Below are positions 8,010-16,689 of a stretch of 64,000 bases of DNA, piece after piece. Origin of the DNA: Rhodopseudomonas palustris (lineage in GTDB: Bacteria > Pseudomonadota > Alphaproteobacteria > Rhizobiales > Xanthobacteraceae); the NCBI RefSeq assembly GCF_013415845.1, contig NZ_CP058907.1:2046001-2110000 (forward strand). The letters run 5' to 3'. A program made the translations under genes and the position numbers. The notes beneath the pieces are model-generated. The model was not told where the DNA came from. It saw nothing but the letters and a program-made list of their open reading frames with translations, and ran no database searches. The stretch's first letter is position 1; each line of letters opens with the position of its first letter.

Positions 8010-8462
8010 ATGATCAGGAAGCTGCACCCGATCGCGGGCCTCATCGCGTTTCTCACCATCCTGGTGTTCTGGACCTCGACGGTCGTGGTCGAACTCGGCG
8101 GCGATGCAGCCGCGATTGCCGCCGTGAAGCTGCGCATCCTGTGGGGCCTCGCGGTGCTGATCCCGGCGATCGCCTTCGCCGGCGCCAGCGGTTTCAAGCT
8201 CGGCGGCAAGTCGCCGCATCCGATCGTCGCGGCCAAGCGCTGGCGAATGCCGTTCATCGCTATCAACGGCATCGCCGTGCTGGTGCCGTGCGCGATCCTG
8301 CTGCAGCAGCGCGCCGCCGCCGGTCAGTTCGACCAGATCTTCACGGTGGTGCAGGCGGTGGAACTGATCGCCGGCGCGATCAACCTGGCGCTGATTGGCC
8401 TCAGCACCCGCGACGGCTTCCGGTTGACGCGGCGGTTCGGCCTGTCGGCCGCGGCGCGCTGA
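8010..8462 (+). CDS. Four-helix integral membrane protein, unknown function
   Basis: A 150-residue protein with four likely membrane segments: about residues 8-28, 45-65, 83-100 and 115-135. The first helix begins with a histidine (KLHPIAGLIAF) and contains FWTSTVVVELGG. I chose the ATG at 8010, right after the MarR stop at 8008. A GTG at 7992 is also in frame. Lying between a MarR regulator and a cytochrome b561, it could be a partner membrane redox subunit, but I recognise no family with a known role. Confidence 0.75.
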   Translation: MIRKLHPIAGLIAFLTILVFWTSTVVVELGGDAAAIAAVKLRILWGLAVLIPAIAFAGASGFKLGGKSPHPIVAAKRWRMPFIAINGIAVLVPCAILLQQRAAAGQFDQIFTVVQAVELIAGAINLALIGLSTRDGFRLTRRFGLSAAAR

Positions 8463-8487
8463 GATCTTCGGCGACAGGACGACCGCG

Positions 8488-9027
8488 ATGGCGCTGCATA
8501 GCTCATCCGATCAATACGGCAGTGTCGCCGTGACGATCCATTGGCTCACCGCCGTCCTGATCGTGATCGCGCTGTTGACCGGTTTCCGTGCCGCGGCGGC
8601 CGAGGACGTGGCAACCGAGGCGGCGCTGCTCCGGGTGCATCTGCCGGCCGCGGCGCTGGTCCTCGTGCTCACCGTCGTGCGGGTGGTGTGGTGGCTCGGC
8701 ATCGACGACAAGCCGGAGCCGATCGACGGCGCGCCGCGCTCGCAGCAGTTAGTCGCTGGCGCGGTGCATCTGTTGTTCTACGTGGTGGTGTTCGGCATGA
8801 TCGCGAGCGGCATCGGCATGATGCTGGCGAGCGGCGCGGCGCCGGCGATCTTCTCGCGCGACGTCCCAGCGCTGCCGGAGTTCTGGCACTACCGGCCGCG
8901 TATCCCGCACGGGTTGGGCGCACGGCTGCTGGTGCTGTTGCTGATCGCGCATCTCGCGGCGGCGCTGTATCACCATTTGCGCGGCGACCGCGTGTTCCGC
9001 CGGATGTGGTTCGGCCGCAATCCGTAA
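8488..9027 (+). CDS. Cytochrome b561-family protein
   Basis: A 179-residue di-haem b-type cytochrome of the bacterial b561 family, with four membrane helices. Candidate axial histidines are in VTIHWLTAVL (helix 1), LLRVHLPAAAL (helix 2), GAVHLLFYVVV (helix 3) and LIAHLAAALYHHLR (helix 4). The last is the characteristic C-terminal signature before the RMWFGRNP tail. Such proteins move electrons between membrane quinol and periplasmic acceptors, and some oxidise superoxide. It ends the MarR-led operon, 26 bases after the 4-TM gene. It has no evident link to GTA function. Confidence 0.9.
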   Translation: MALHSSSDQYGSVAVTIHWLTAVLIVIALLTGFRAAAAEDVATEAALLRVHLPAAALVLVLTVVRVVWWLGIDDKPEPIDGAPRSQQLVAGAVHLLFYVVVFGMIASGIGMMLASGAAPAIFSRDVPALPEFWHYRPRIPHGLGARLLVLLLIAHLAAALYHHLRGDRVFRRMWFGRNP

Positions 9028-9118
9028 TCTTAAGGACGCAGCTGGCCGCGCTCGCATTCGGCGGCTGACTTCACGTCCCATCAGCGTCCCGACCAGATCC
9101 TCGAAGCGTTCGCGCGAT

Positions 9119-9146
9119 GCACGCGCGGGCGGGCGTCCGCGCGTGC
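9119..9146. other. Perfect 10-bp hairpin upstream of the megatron gene
   Basis: GCACGCGCGG (9119-9128) and CCGCGCGTGC (9137-9146) form a perfect 10-bp stem with an 8-base loop, 22 bases before the megatron start. No T run follows on the + strand, so it is not a classical intrinsic terminator. It may separate the cytochrome operon from the resumed GTA genes or affect translation start of the megatron gene. Confidence 0.5.
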
Positions 9147-9168
9147 TTCACACAGCGAAGTCGATCCC

Positions 9169-12100
9169 ATGGCAGCTCTCGTTCTCTCCGTCGCCGGCGC
9201 TGCGGCCGGCGCGCTGTTCGGTCCTGTCGGCGCCATCGCCGGGCGGATCGCGGGCGCGCTGATCGGCAATGCGCTGGATCAGTCGCCGTTCGGCGGCAGC
9301 AGCGATAGCTCGCGCGCGGTCGAGGGACCGCGGCTCGCCGATCTCGACGTGATGGCCTCGACCGAAGGCGCGCCGATCCCGCGGGTGTATGGCCGCGCCC
9401 GGCTCGCCGGCCAGGTGATCTGGGCGACCGCGCTCGAGGAGGTGATCAGCGTCGAGCAGAGCACCACCGGCGGCGGAGGTGGCGGCAAGGGCTTCGGTGG
9501 CGGCGGGGGCGGGCAGACTACGACCACCACCACGACCTACAGTTACTTCGCTAATTTCGCGGTCGGGCTGTGCGAAGGGCCGATCGGCCGGGTGGCGCGG
9601 ATCTGGGCCGACGGCAAGCCGCTCGATCTGTCGGGCCTCAACGTCCGTGTCCATCGCGGCACCGAGGATCAGGCACCGGATGGGCTGATCGTCGCCAAGG
9701 AAGGCGCCGGCAATGCGCCGGCGTATCGCGGGCTGGCTTACGTCGTGTTCGAACGGCTGCCGCTCGCCGATTTCGGCAACCGGATTCCGCAATTGTCGTT
9801 CGAGATCGTGCGGCCGATCGGCGAGCTCGAACAGATCACCCGCGCGGTGACGCTGATCCCCGGCACCACCGAATTCGGCTACGAGCCGGCGACGCGGGTG
9901 CAGGTGCTCGGCGCCGGCAGCGCGGCGCCGGAGAACCGCCACGTTGCCTATGCGCCGTCCGACGTGCTCGCCTCGCTCGACGATCTGCAGGGCGTCTGTC
10001 CCGGACTGCAGCGCGTCGCGCTGGTGGTGGCGTGGTTCGGCACCGATCTGCGCGCGCAGGCCTGCACGGTCGAGCCCGGCGTCGAACGCCGCGACAAGAG
10101 GCTCGATCAGGGCTCCTGGTCGGTGGCCGGCGCGACGCGCGCCAGCGCACGGCTGATCTCGCAGGTGAATGGACGCCCTGCGTACGGCGGCACGCCGTCC
10201 GACGACAGCGTGGTGCATCTGATCGGCGAGCTGAAAGCGCGCGGGCTGAAGGTCACGTTCTATCCGTTCGTGGTGATGGACGTGCCGGCCGGCAACGGCC
10301 TTGCCAATCCATGGACCGGCGCGGCGCCGCAGCCGCCTTATCCCTGGCGCGGCCGCATCACCTGCGATCCGGCGCCCGGCGTGCCGGGCTCACCGCAGGG
10401 GACGGCGACGGCCGCCGCCCAGGTGGCGCAGTTCTTCGCCGGCGGCGTCTGGAGCTATCGCCGCATGATCCTGCACTACGCGCAGCTCTGCGCGAATGCC
10501 GGCGGGGTCGATGCGTTCCTGATCGGCTCGGAGCTGCGGTCACTGACGCGCGTGCGCTCCGCGCCCGGCGTGTACCCGGCGGTGCAGCAGCTCGTCGCAC
10601 TCGCCGCCGACGTCAAGGCGATCGTCGGTGGCGGCACGTTGGTCACTTATGGGGCCGATTGGACCGAATACGGCGCCGATGTCGTGACGCCGGACGCGTC
10701 CGAGATCCGGTTTCCGCTCGATTCCTTGTGGGCATCGTCCGCGATCGGCGCGATCGGAATCGATTACTACGCACCGCTCGCCGACTGGCGCGACGATGCC
10801 GGCCATCTGGATTCGGCGCTCGCCGCCACCAGTTACGACCGCGGCTATCTCGCCGGCAATGTCGAAGCCGGGGAGGGCTACGACTGGTACTACCCGGACG
10901 CGGCGGCGCGCACAGCGCAGGCACGCGTGCCGATCACCGACGGGCTCGGCAAGCCGTGGATCCACCGCGTCAAAGATATCCGCAGCTTTTGGTCGCTGCC
11001 GCATCACGAACGGGTCGGCGGCACTGAGTTCGCGTCTCCGACCGGCTGGGTGCCGATGAGCAAGCCGGTGTGGCTGACCGAGGTCGGCTGCCCGGCGGTC
11101 GACAAGGGCGCCAATCAGCCGAGCGTGTTTCCCGATCCGAAATCGAGTGAGAATTTTGCTCCGTATTTCTCCAGCGGCGAGCGCGACGACCTGATCCAGC
11201 GCCGCTATCTCGAATGCCTGATCAGGGCGTTCAGCGCCGAGGCCTGCAATCCGGTGTCGCCGCTGTATGGCGGACGGATGATCGATCTGTCGGCGATCCA
11301 TCTGTGGACCTGGGACGCGCGGCCCTATCCGGTGTTTCCCGCCGCCGATGAGGTGTGGAGCGATGCGCCGAACTGGGCCAGCGGGCACTGGCTGACCGGC
11401 CGGCTCGGCGGCGCGCCGCTCGATGCGCTGATTGCCGCGCTGCTCGCCGATGCCGGCATCCTCGGAGTCGACAGCAGCGATCTGCGCGAAGGCTGCGACG
11501 GCTATGTGGTCGACCGGCCGATGTCGCCGCGGGCGATGATCGAGCCGCTGGCGCTGGCCTACAGTTTCGATGCGGTTGCGGCCGGCGGCACGCTGCGTTT
11601 CGTGCAGCGCGGCGGCGCGCCGGTGATCGACCTCAACGAAGACGATCTGGTGCTGCCCGACAAGGCCGCGCCGTGGCGGCTGACGCGGGCGCAGGAGACC
11701 GAGCTGCCGCGCGAAACCGCGATCGCCTACAGCGATGCGCTGGCCGATTATCGCCGCGCTGCCGCTGCCTCACGCCGGCTGGTCGGCGGCGCGGCGCGGA
11801 TGGTGAAGGCCGATCTCGCGGTCGTCACCAACGATGCGGCAGCAACGCGGCGCGCCGAGATCGTGCTGCAGGATCTGTGGGCCGGCCGCGAGCGCGCCAG
11901 CTTCGCGCTGGGCTTGCGACATCTGCGGCTCGCGCCCGGCGACGTGGTGGCGCTGACTCTCGCGGGCCGGCGACGGCTGTTCGAGATCGACGAACTGGTC
12001 GACACGAATACGCGGCAGGTGACGGCGCGCAGCATCGATCCCGACGTGTTCGCGCTGCCGCAGCGGATGCCGCGGCCGGCCGTGGCGACGATCCCGGCCG

Positions 12101-13041
12101 CGCTCGGCCCGGCCGAGGTGATCGCGCTCGATCTGCCGGTGATCGACGCTGCTGAGCCTGACGTGCTGACGCGGCTCGCGGTGTTCGCCAATCCGTGGCC
12201 GGTGGCGGAGACGATCTACGTCTCGGCCGATGGCGCGAGCTATCAGCCGCTGGCGCGCGCGCCGGCGCGGACGATCATCGGCACCACGCTCGATCCGCTG
12301 CCGCGCGGGCCGCTGGCGCGGTGGGATCGCGTCACCGCGTTTCGCGTCCAGATCGCCAGCGGCGCGCTGGCGTCGCTGTCGGAGCTGCGGGTGCTGGCCG
12401 GCGGCAATGCCGCTGCGGTGCAGACGCCGGACGGCGGCTGGGAGATCCTGCAATTCGCCAGCGCCGAACTGATCGACGGCAACACTTATCGCTTGTCGCA
12501 TCTACTGCGCGGGCAGGCCGGCAGCGATGCCGCGATGCGCGACCTGGTGCCGGCCGGCGCGCGGTTCGTGTTGCTCGATACCCATCTGGTGCCGATCGCG
12601 CGCGGGCTGTCGGCGCTCGGCCGCAGCCTGCGCCTGCGCGTCGTAGCAAGCGGGCGCAGCCATGATGATGCCAGCGCGGTGGACCTGACGGTGACGCCGG
12701 GGCTGGTCGCGCTGCGGCCGCTCGCGCCGGTGAATTTGTCGGCACGTCGCGCCGCCGATGGCATTCGCATCGGCTGGATCCGCCGGACCCGGATCGACGG
12801 TGATGGCTGGGGCGTCGAGGTGCCGCTCGGCGAGGAGCGCGAAGCCTACACGCTCGACATCCTCGGAAGCGGCGGCGCGGTGGTGCGGTCGATCCAAACC
12901 ACTGCTCCGCAAGCGCTGTACGCCGCCGCCGATGAGCTTGCGGATTTCGGCACGCCGCAAGCCTCGCTCATCGTCCGCGTCGCGCAGCTATCCGCCACCG
13001 TCGGACCGGGCTTCGCCGCCACCGCCACCTTCGCGTTGTGA
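9169..13041 (+). CDS. GTA baseplate 'megatron' protein (g15-like, TIM-barrel and phage-tail domains)
   Basis: A 1290-residue protein matching GTA g15, the large baseplate/fibre protein that contacts the recipient. The N-terminus is a hydrophobic glycine/alanine segment (residues 1-45). It leads to a low-complexity linker of glycines and threonines near 103-127 and then SYFANFAVGLCEGPIGR. A TIM-barrel, glycoside hydrolase-like domain covers roughly 430-770, including WTEYGADV and WLTEVGCPAVDKG. A phage-tail domain and a Rcc01698-like C-terminal part follow. Length is normal for the family. It is separated from g14 by the cytochrome b561 block. The start has the usual MAALVLSVAG. Confidence 0.93.
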   Translation: MAALVLSVAGAAAGALFGPVGAIAGRIAGALIGNALDQSPFGGSSDSSRAVEGPRLADLDVMASTEGAPIPRVYGRARLAGQVIWATALEEVISVEQSTTGGGGGGKGFGGGGGGQTTTTTTTYSYFANFAVGLCEGPIGRVARIWADGKPLDLSGLNVRVHRGTEDQAPDGLIVAKEGAGNAPAYRGLAYVVFERLPLADFGNRIPQLSFEIVRPIGELEQITRAVTLIPGTTEFGYEPATRVQVLGAGSAAPENRHVAYAPSDVLASLDDLQGVCPGLQRVALVVAWFGTDLRAQACTVEPGVERRDKRLDQGSWSVAGATRASARLISQVNGRPAYGGTPSDDSVVHLIGELKARGLKVTFYPFVVMDVPAGNGLANPWTGAAPQPPYPWRGRITCDPAPGVPGSPQGTATAAAQVAQFFAGGVWSYRRMILHYAQLCANAGGVDAFLIGSELRSLTRVRSAPGVYPAVQQLVALAADVKAIVGGGTLVTYGADWTEYGADVVTPDASEIRFPLDSLWASSAIGAIGIDYYAPLADWRDDAGHLDSALAATSYDRGYLAGNVEAGEGYDWYYPDAAARTAQARVPITDGLGKPWIHRVKDIRSFWSLPHHERVGGTEFASPTGWVPMSKPVWLTEVGCPAVDKGANQPSVFPDPKSSENFAPYFSSGERDDLIQRRYLECLIRAFSAEACNPVSPLYGGRMIDLSAIHLWTWDARPYPVFPAADEVWSDAPNWASGHWLTGRLGGAPLDALIAALLADAGILGVDSSDLREGCDGYVVDRPMSPRAMIEPLALAYSFDAVAAGGTLRFVQRGGAPVIDLNEDDLVLPDKAAPWRLTRAQETELPRETAIAYSDALADYRRAAAASRRLVGGAARMVKADLAVVTNDAAATRRAEIVLQDLWAGRERASFALGLRHLRLAPGDVVALTLAGRRRLFEIDELVDTNTRQVTARSIDPDVFALPQRMPRPAVATIPAALGPAEVIALDLPVIDAAEPDVLTRLAVFANPWPVAETIYVSADGASYQPLARAPARTIIGTTLDPLPRGPLARWDRVTAFRVQIASGALASLSELRVLAGGNAAAVQTPDGGWEILQFASAELIDGNTYRLSHLLRGQAGSDAAMRDLVPAGARFVLLDTHLVPIARGLSALGRSLRLRVVASGRSHDDASAVDLTVTPGLVALRPLAPVNLSARRAADGIRIGWIRRTRIDGDGWGVEVPLGEEREAYTLDILGSGGAVVRSIQTTAPQALYAAADELADFGTPQASLIVRVAQLSATVGPGFAATATFAL

Positions 13042-13050
13042 GGACACATC

Positions 13051-14418
13051 ATGACCACGGCCAATCTCGGCCTACCTCTGATCGAGGCCAGCCAGGCGCA
13101 GAAGCACGTCACCCACAACGAGGCGCTGTTTAGCCTCGACGGCCTGGTGCAACTCGCGGTGTTGTCGTCGGCGTTGAGCGCGCCGCCGTCGGCGCCGGGC
13201 GAGGGGCAGCGCTGGATCGTCGCCGCCGGCGCCAGCGGCGCCTGGGCCGGCAAGAGCGGGCAGGTCGCCGCTTACTACGACGGCGACTGGCGGTTCTTTG
13301 CGCCCAATCCCGGCTGGCTCGCCTATGATCTGTCGATGCAGACGCTGCTCGCCTGGAACGGAACAGCTTGGGTCAACGCGCTGGCGGCGTTTCAGAACCT
13401 GCCGCTGCTCGGCCTCAACACCACGGCGGATTCCAGTCGTCGCCTGGCGGTGAAGTCCGACAATGTGCTGCTGTCGAATGACGACGTCACCCCCGGCAGC
13501 GGCCATATGCGCCTGACCATCAACAAGAGCGCCGCCGCGAAAGATGCCGGGCTGATCCTGCAGGACAATTGGAGCGCGCGGGCGCTGCTCGGCCTGCTCG
13601 GCAATGACGACTTCGTCGTCAAGCTGACGCCGGACGCGACGAATTACTACGCTGGCTTACGCGGATGGTCGGCGCTGCACGGCCGGCTCGATCTGAAGGA
13701 CGCGCGGCGCCGCCAACCGCTGCAGTGGTCGCCGCGGCCGGTCAGCACGACGCTCGATGTCGCCGGCCTTGGTACGACGATCACCGGCACCGCGACCGCG
13801 GTGAGCCCGTCGGCCGGCAATCTGTTTCTGTCGTCGCCGCGGCTCGATCTCGTCTCCGCCGCCAGCGCCGGCGCATCGGCCGGCGTGAGCGGTTCGGCGC
13901 TGACGCTGTGGCGCGGCAATGCCGCGAGCCTCGGCGGGTTCTATCTGCTGATGCGGTTCGGCATCGAGTGGTTTCAGACCAACTGCCGGCTGTTCGCCGG
14001 GCTGTATGGCTCGGCGAGCCCGATCGGCAACGTCGCTCCGAGCACGCTGCTCAACCTGATCGGTGTCGGTTTCGATTCCGGCGACACGACCTTGTCGCTG
14101 CTCAGCAACGACGGCAGCGGTGCGGCGACCAAGATCAGCCTCGGCGCCGGCTTCCCGACCACCGGCGGGCAGGATCTATACGAGCTGTTACTATCCGCCG
14201 AGCCGAACGGCGGCGAAGTGCGCTACCGCGTCGAACGGCTGAATTCCGGTGACGTCGCGACCGGCGTCGTCACCAGCGATCTGCCGGTCGCCACGCAATT
14301 CCTCACCCCGCATCTGTGGATGAACAACGGTAGCACTGCGGCTTCGGTCAACGTCGCGCTGTTCCAGATGTACGCCGAGCCCGCGGCCCTGCTCGGCTCG
14401 CGCGGGGCGATTGGTTAG
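13051..14418 (+). CDS. DUF2793 fibre/appendage-like protein at the GTA cluster end
   Basis: A 455-residue protein. The first ~95 residues are DUF2793: it starts TTANLGLPLIEASQAQKHVT and contains GEGQRWIVAAGASGAW and AYYDGDWRFFAPNPGW. The rest is rich in serine, threonine, glycine and small hydrophobics, as in beta-structured tail fibre or head spike domains. It begins 9 bases after the megatron gene, so is cotranscribed. DUF2793 proteins accompany GTA clusters in several alphaproteobacteria. I infer a receptor-binding or surface-decoration role. Confidence 0.75.
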   Translation: MTTANLGLPLIEASQAQKHVTHNEALFSLDGLVQLAVLSSALSAPPSAPGEGQRWIVAAGASGAWAGKSGQVAAYYDGDWRFFAPNPGWLAYDLSMQTLLAWNGTAWVNALAAFQNLPLLGLNTTADSSRRLAVKSDNVLLSNDDVTPGSGHMRLTINKSAAAKDAGLILQDNWSARALLGLLGNDDFVVKLTPDATNYYAGLRGWSALHGRLDLKDARRRQPLQWSPRPVSTTLDVAGLGTTITGTATAVSPSAGNLFLSSPRLDLVSAASAGASAGVSGSALTLWRGNAASLGGFYLLMRFGIEWFQTNCRLFAGLYGSASPIGNVAPSTLLNLIGVGFDSGDTTLSLLSNDGSGAATKISLGAGFPTTGGQDLYELLLSAEPNGGEVRYRVERLNSGDVATGVVTSDLPVATQFLTPHLWMNNGSTAASVNVALFQMYAEPAALLGSRGAIG

Positions 14419-14439
14419 TTACGCGACATCTCAACTCCG

Positions 14440-14523
14440 CGTCATTGCGAGGAGCGAAGCGACGAAGCAATCCAGACGGTTCGTGCTCGAAACTGGATTG
14501 CTTCGCTTCGCTCGCAATGACGG
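14440..14523. repeat. Palindromic intergenic repeat, family B copy 2
   Basis: CGTCATTGCGAGGAGCGAAG at the left and CTTCGCTTCGCTCGCAATGA at the right are near-perfect inverted copies. GAAGCAATCCAG and CTGGATTGCTTC are mirrored inside. It is the same family as 1980-2095 and fills the gap before the endolysin gene. As RNA it would fold into one long hairpin. It may act as a partial transcription barrier between the tail and lysis genes. Confidence 0.85.
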
Positions 14524-14548
14524 TCGTTTCGGCTGCACGAGGACGACC

Positions 14549-15313
14549 ATGAAAATCGACGAATCCTTGCTGCGGCGGTTGTGGCCGCGGGGCGATCGGC
14601 GCGTGGCGGGACTGATTGCCGGCACCGCGGCGGCGTCGGAGAGCGTGTTTGTACGCTTTGGCATCACCACGCCCACGCTTGCTGCGCATGTGATGGCGCA
14701 GCTCAGCCACGAATGCGGGGCCGGGCAGGAGGTCGTCGAGAATCTCGACTACACCGCGGCGCGGATGATGCAGGTATGGCCGTCGCGATTTCCGACGCTG
14801 GCGAGCGCTGCGCCTTATGCCCACGATCCGCGGGCACTCGCCAACAAGGTCTATAACGGCCGGATGGGCAACCGCGCCGGCTCCGACGACGGCTGGAGCT
14901 ATCGCGGCCGCGGCGCGGCGCAGACCACCGGGCGCGAGGGCTACGCGAGGCTCGCCGCGCTCACCGGCCTCGACTTGGTCAATAATCCCGAGCTGCTGAT
15001 CGATCCGCGCTACTTCCTGCTATGCGGCGTCGCTGACTTCGTCGCCTGCGGCTGTCTGCCGTTCGCGCGGGCCGACGATGTCGTCGGCGTCACACGCCGG
15101 CTCAATGGCGGCACCATCGGTCTCGCCGAACGCAAAGCGTGGCTGGCGAGCTGGAAGGCGGCGCTGGCCGCAGCGCCTGTGGCGAGCGCATCGCCGCCGC
15201 TCGCGCCCGACCTGCCTGCGGACGCGCCGCCGCGACCGCAACCGACGCCGCCGTCCTCGTCTCGGTGGAGCCAAATCGTCGCCGTGCTGCGCGCGGCCTT
15301 CCGGAGGAGCTGA
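14549..15313 (+). CDS. GH19-family endolysin (chitinase-fold muramidase)
   Basis: A 254-residue glycoside hydrolase family 19 protein of the phage endolysin type. The start at 14549 (MKIDESLLRRLWPRGD) lies just after the palindromic repeat. The catalytic glutamate region is VMAQLSHECGAGQEVVEN (about residues 49-66). WSYRGRGAAQTTGREGYARL and the late VTRRLNGGTIGL are typical of the family. The last ~60 residues are proline/alanine-rich and end in a basic segment. It most likely releases GTA particles by cutting peptidoglycan, with the downstream holin. Confidence 0.88.
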   Translation: MKIDESLLRRLWPRGDRRVAGLIAGTAAASESVFVRFGITTPTLAAHVMAQLSHECGAGQEVVENLDYTAARMMQVWPSRFPTLASAAPYAHDPRALANKVYNGRMGNRAGSDDGWSYRGRGAAQTTGREGYARLAALTGLDLVNNPELLIDPRYFLLCGVADFVACGCLPFARADDVVGVTRRLNGGTIGLAERKAWLASWKAALAAAPVASASPPLAPDLPADAPPRPQPTPPSSSRWSQIVAVLRAAFRRS

Positions 15314-15315
15314 TC

Positions 15316-15888
15316 ATGGATTGGGCCGATCTCGCCAAACAGGTGATTGCGCTCGGCGCGCCGATGCTGGGCACCGCACTCGGCGGACCGCTCGGCGGTG
15401 CGGCCGGCAAGATCCTGTCCGATGCGCTCGGCGCGTCGGTGCCGACGCCGGAGGTGGTGCAGGCGTCGCTGCCGGCAGCCGCGCCGGAGCGGATCGCGGA
15501 GGCCGAGGCGCGGTGGTGCGAGGCGGTTCGCGCCGAAGCGGAGGCCCAGCGCACCGCGATCGCCGAGACCCAGGCGACGATCCGGGCCGAGCTTGCCGCC
15601 AGCGACCCGGTGCAGCGCTGGTGGCGGCCGTTTTATGCTTTCGAGCTGACGGCCGAATGCGCCGCGCTGTGGGCGGTGTTGGTGCACGAATTCTGGACCG
15701 GCGACGTCGCCACCATCAACGCGCTGATCGGCGCCACCGCGCTTCTGGTCGCCTATTGGGGTTTCCGATTCGGCGTGCTAGGCGTTTATGTCAGCGGTCG
15801 GACCCGCGAAAAGGTCTGCGCTGCCACCGGGCAGGACAGCCCGGGCGTGATCGACAGGCTGGTCAAGGCGATCGTGAAGAAAAAGTAA
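15316..15888 (+). CDS. Holin-family protein (3TM-type)
   Basis: A 190-residue protein that starts 3 bases after the endolysin stop. The N-terminal part is glycine-rich (VIALGAPMLGTALGGPLGG). A helical stretch rich in glutamate and alanine covers about 50-100. The conserved DPVQRWWRPFYAFELTAEC then leads into two clear membrane helices (about 118-135 and 142-165). Residues WWRPF are a signature of this holin family. It should permeabilise the inner membrane so that the adjacent GH19 enzyme reaches the wall. Pairing with a GTA cluster suggests GTA release. Confidence 0.82.
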   Translation: MDWADLAKQVIALGAPMLGTALGGPLGGAAGKILSDALGASVPTPEVVQASLPAAAPERIAEAEARWCEAVRAEAEAQRTAIAETQATIRAELAASDPVQRWWRPFYAFELTAECAALWAVLVHEFWTGDVATINALIGATALLVAYWGFRFGVLGVYVSGRTREKVCAATGQDSPGVIDRLVKAIVKKK

Positions 15889-15993
15889 TCCGGCGCCGCG
15901 CCGTCGTTCACCGCGCATTCACCCCGCCGCCGCTCATCTTCACATCCGTCATGCTGTCAGCGCTTCGCCTGCCAGTGCATCAAACGACCGGAG

Positions 15994-16674
15994 TTGAAGG
16001 TGCGTCTGCTCGTCGTCGAAGATGACCCCGATCTCAACCGCCAGCTCACCACCGCGCTGACCGATGCCGGTTACGTGGTCGACCGCGCCTTCGATGGCGA
16101 GGAGGGGCATTTCCTCGGCGACACCGAGCCGTACGACGCCGTCGTGCTCGATATCGGCCTGCCGAAGATGGATGGCATCTCGGTGCTGGAAGCGTGGCGG
16201 CGCAACAGCCGCGCGATGCCGGTGCTGATCCTCACCGCGCGCGACCGCTGGAGCGACAAGGTGCAGGGCTTCGACGCCGGCGCCGACGATTACGTCGCCA
16301 AGCCGTTCCATCTCGAGGAAGTGCTGGCGCGGATCCGCGCGCTGCTGCGGCGGAGCGCCGGCCACGCGCAATCCGAACTGACCTGCGGCCCGGTGGTGCT
16401 CGACACCCGCACCGGCCGGGTCAGCGTCAGCGGCAATCCGGTGAAGCTGACCAGCCACGAATATCGGCTGCTCGCCTATCTGATGCACCACTCCGGCCGG
16501 GTGGTGTCGCGCACCGAGCTGGTCGAGCATCTGTACGATCAGGACTTCGACCGCGACAGCAACACCATCGAGGTGTTCGTCGGCCGCATCCGCAAGAAGC
16601 TCGGTGTCGACATCATCCAGACCGTGCGCGGGCTCGGCTATCTGCTGTCGCCGCCGGCCGCGGACGCGCATTAG
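15994..16674 (+). CDS. feuP: OmpR/PhoB-type response regulator, FeuP-like
   Basis: A 226-residue response regulator. The receiver domain covers residues 1-118, with acidic residues EDD at about 9-11, the phosphoacceptor aspartate in AVVLDIGLPKMDG and the conserved lysine in DYVAKPFH. The winged-helix DNA-binding domain follows. The sequence, especially GHFLGDTEPYDAVVLD and LYDQDFDRDSNTIEVFVGRI, matches my memory of FeuP, which with FeuQ controls cyclic glucan export and osmoadaptation in Sinorhizobium. No ATG is near. The start is a TTG at 15994 or a GTG six bases later. The kinase gene follows after 15 bases. Confidence 0.85.
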   Translation: MKVRLLVVEDDPDLNRQLTTALTDAGYVVDRAFDGEEGHFLGDTEPYDAVVLDIGLPKMDGISVLEAWRRNSRAMPVLILTARDRWSDKVQGFDAGADDYVAKPFHLEEVLARIRALLRRSAGHAQSELTCGPVVLDTRTGRVSVSGNPVKLTSHEYRLLAYLMHHSGRVVSRTELVEHLYDQDFDRDSNTIEVFVGRIRKKLGVDIIQTVRGLGYLLSPPAADAH

Positions 16675-16689
16675 CGCGCCGGCGACGCG

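Noticed and set aside
1..15888. Whole region as an ordinary prophage
   Set aside because: The tail genes are of GTA-specific families (g8-g15 order) with no integrase, repressor or replication gene in the window. The head genes lie outside the window, so a full judgement needs the flank.
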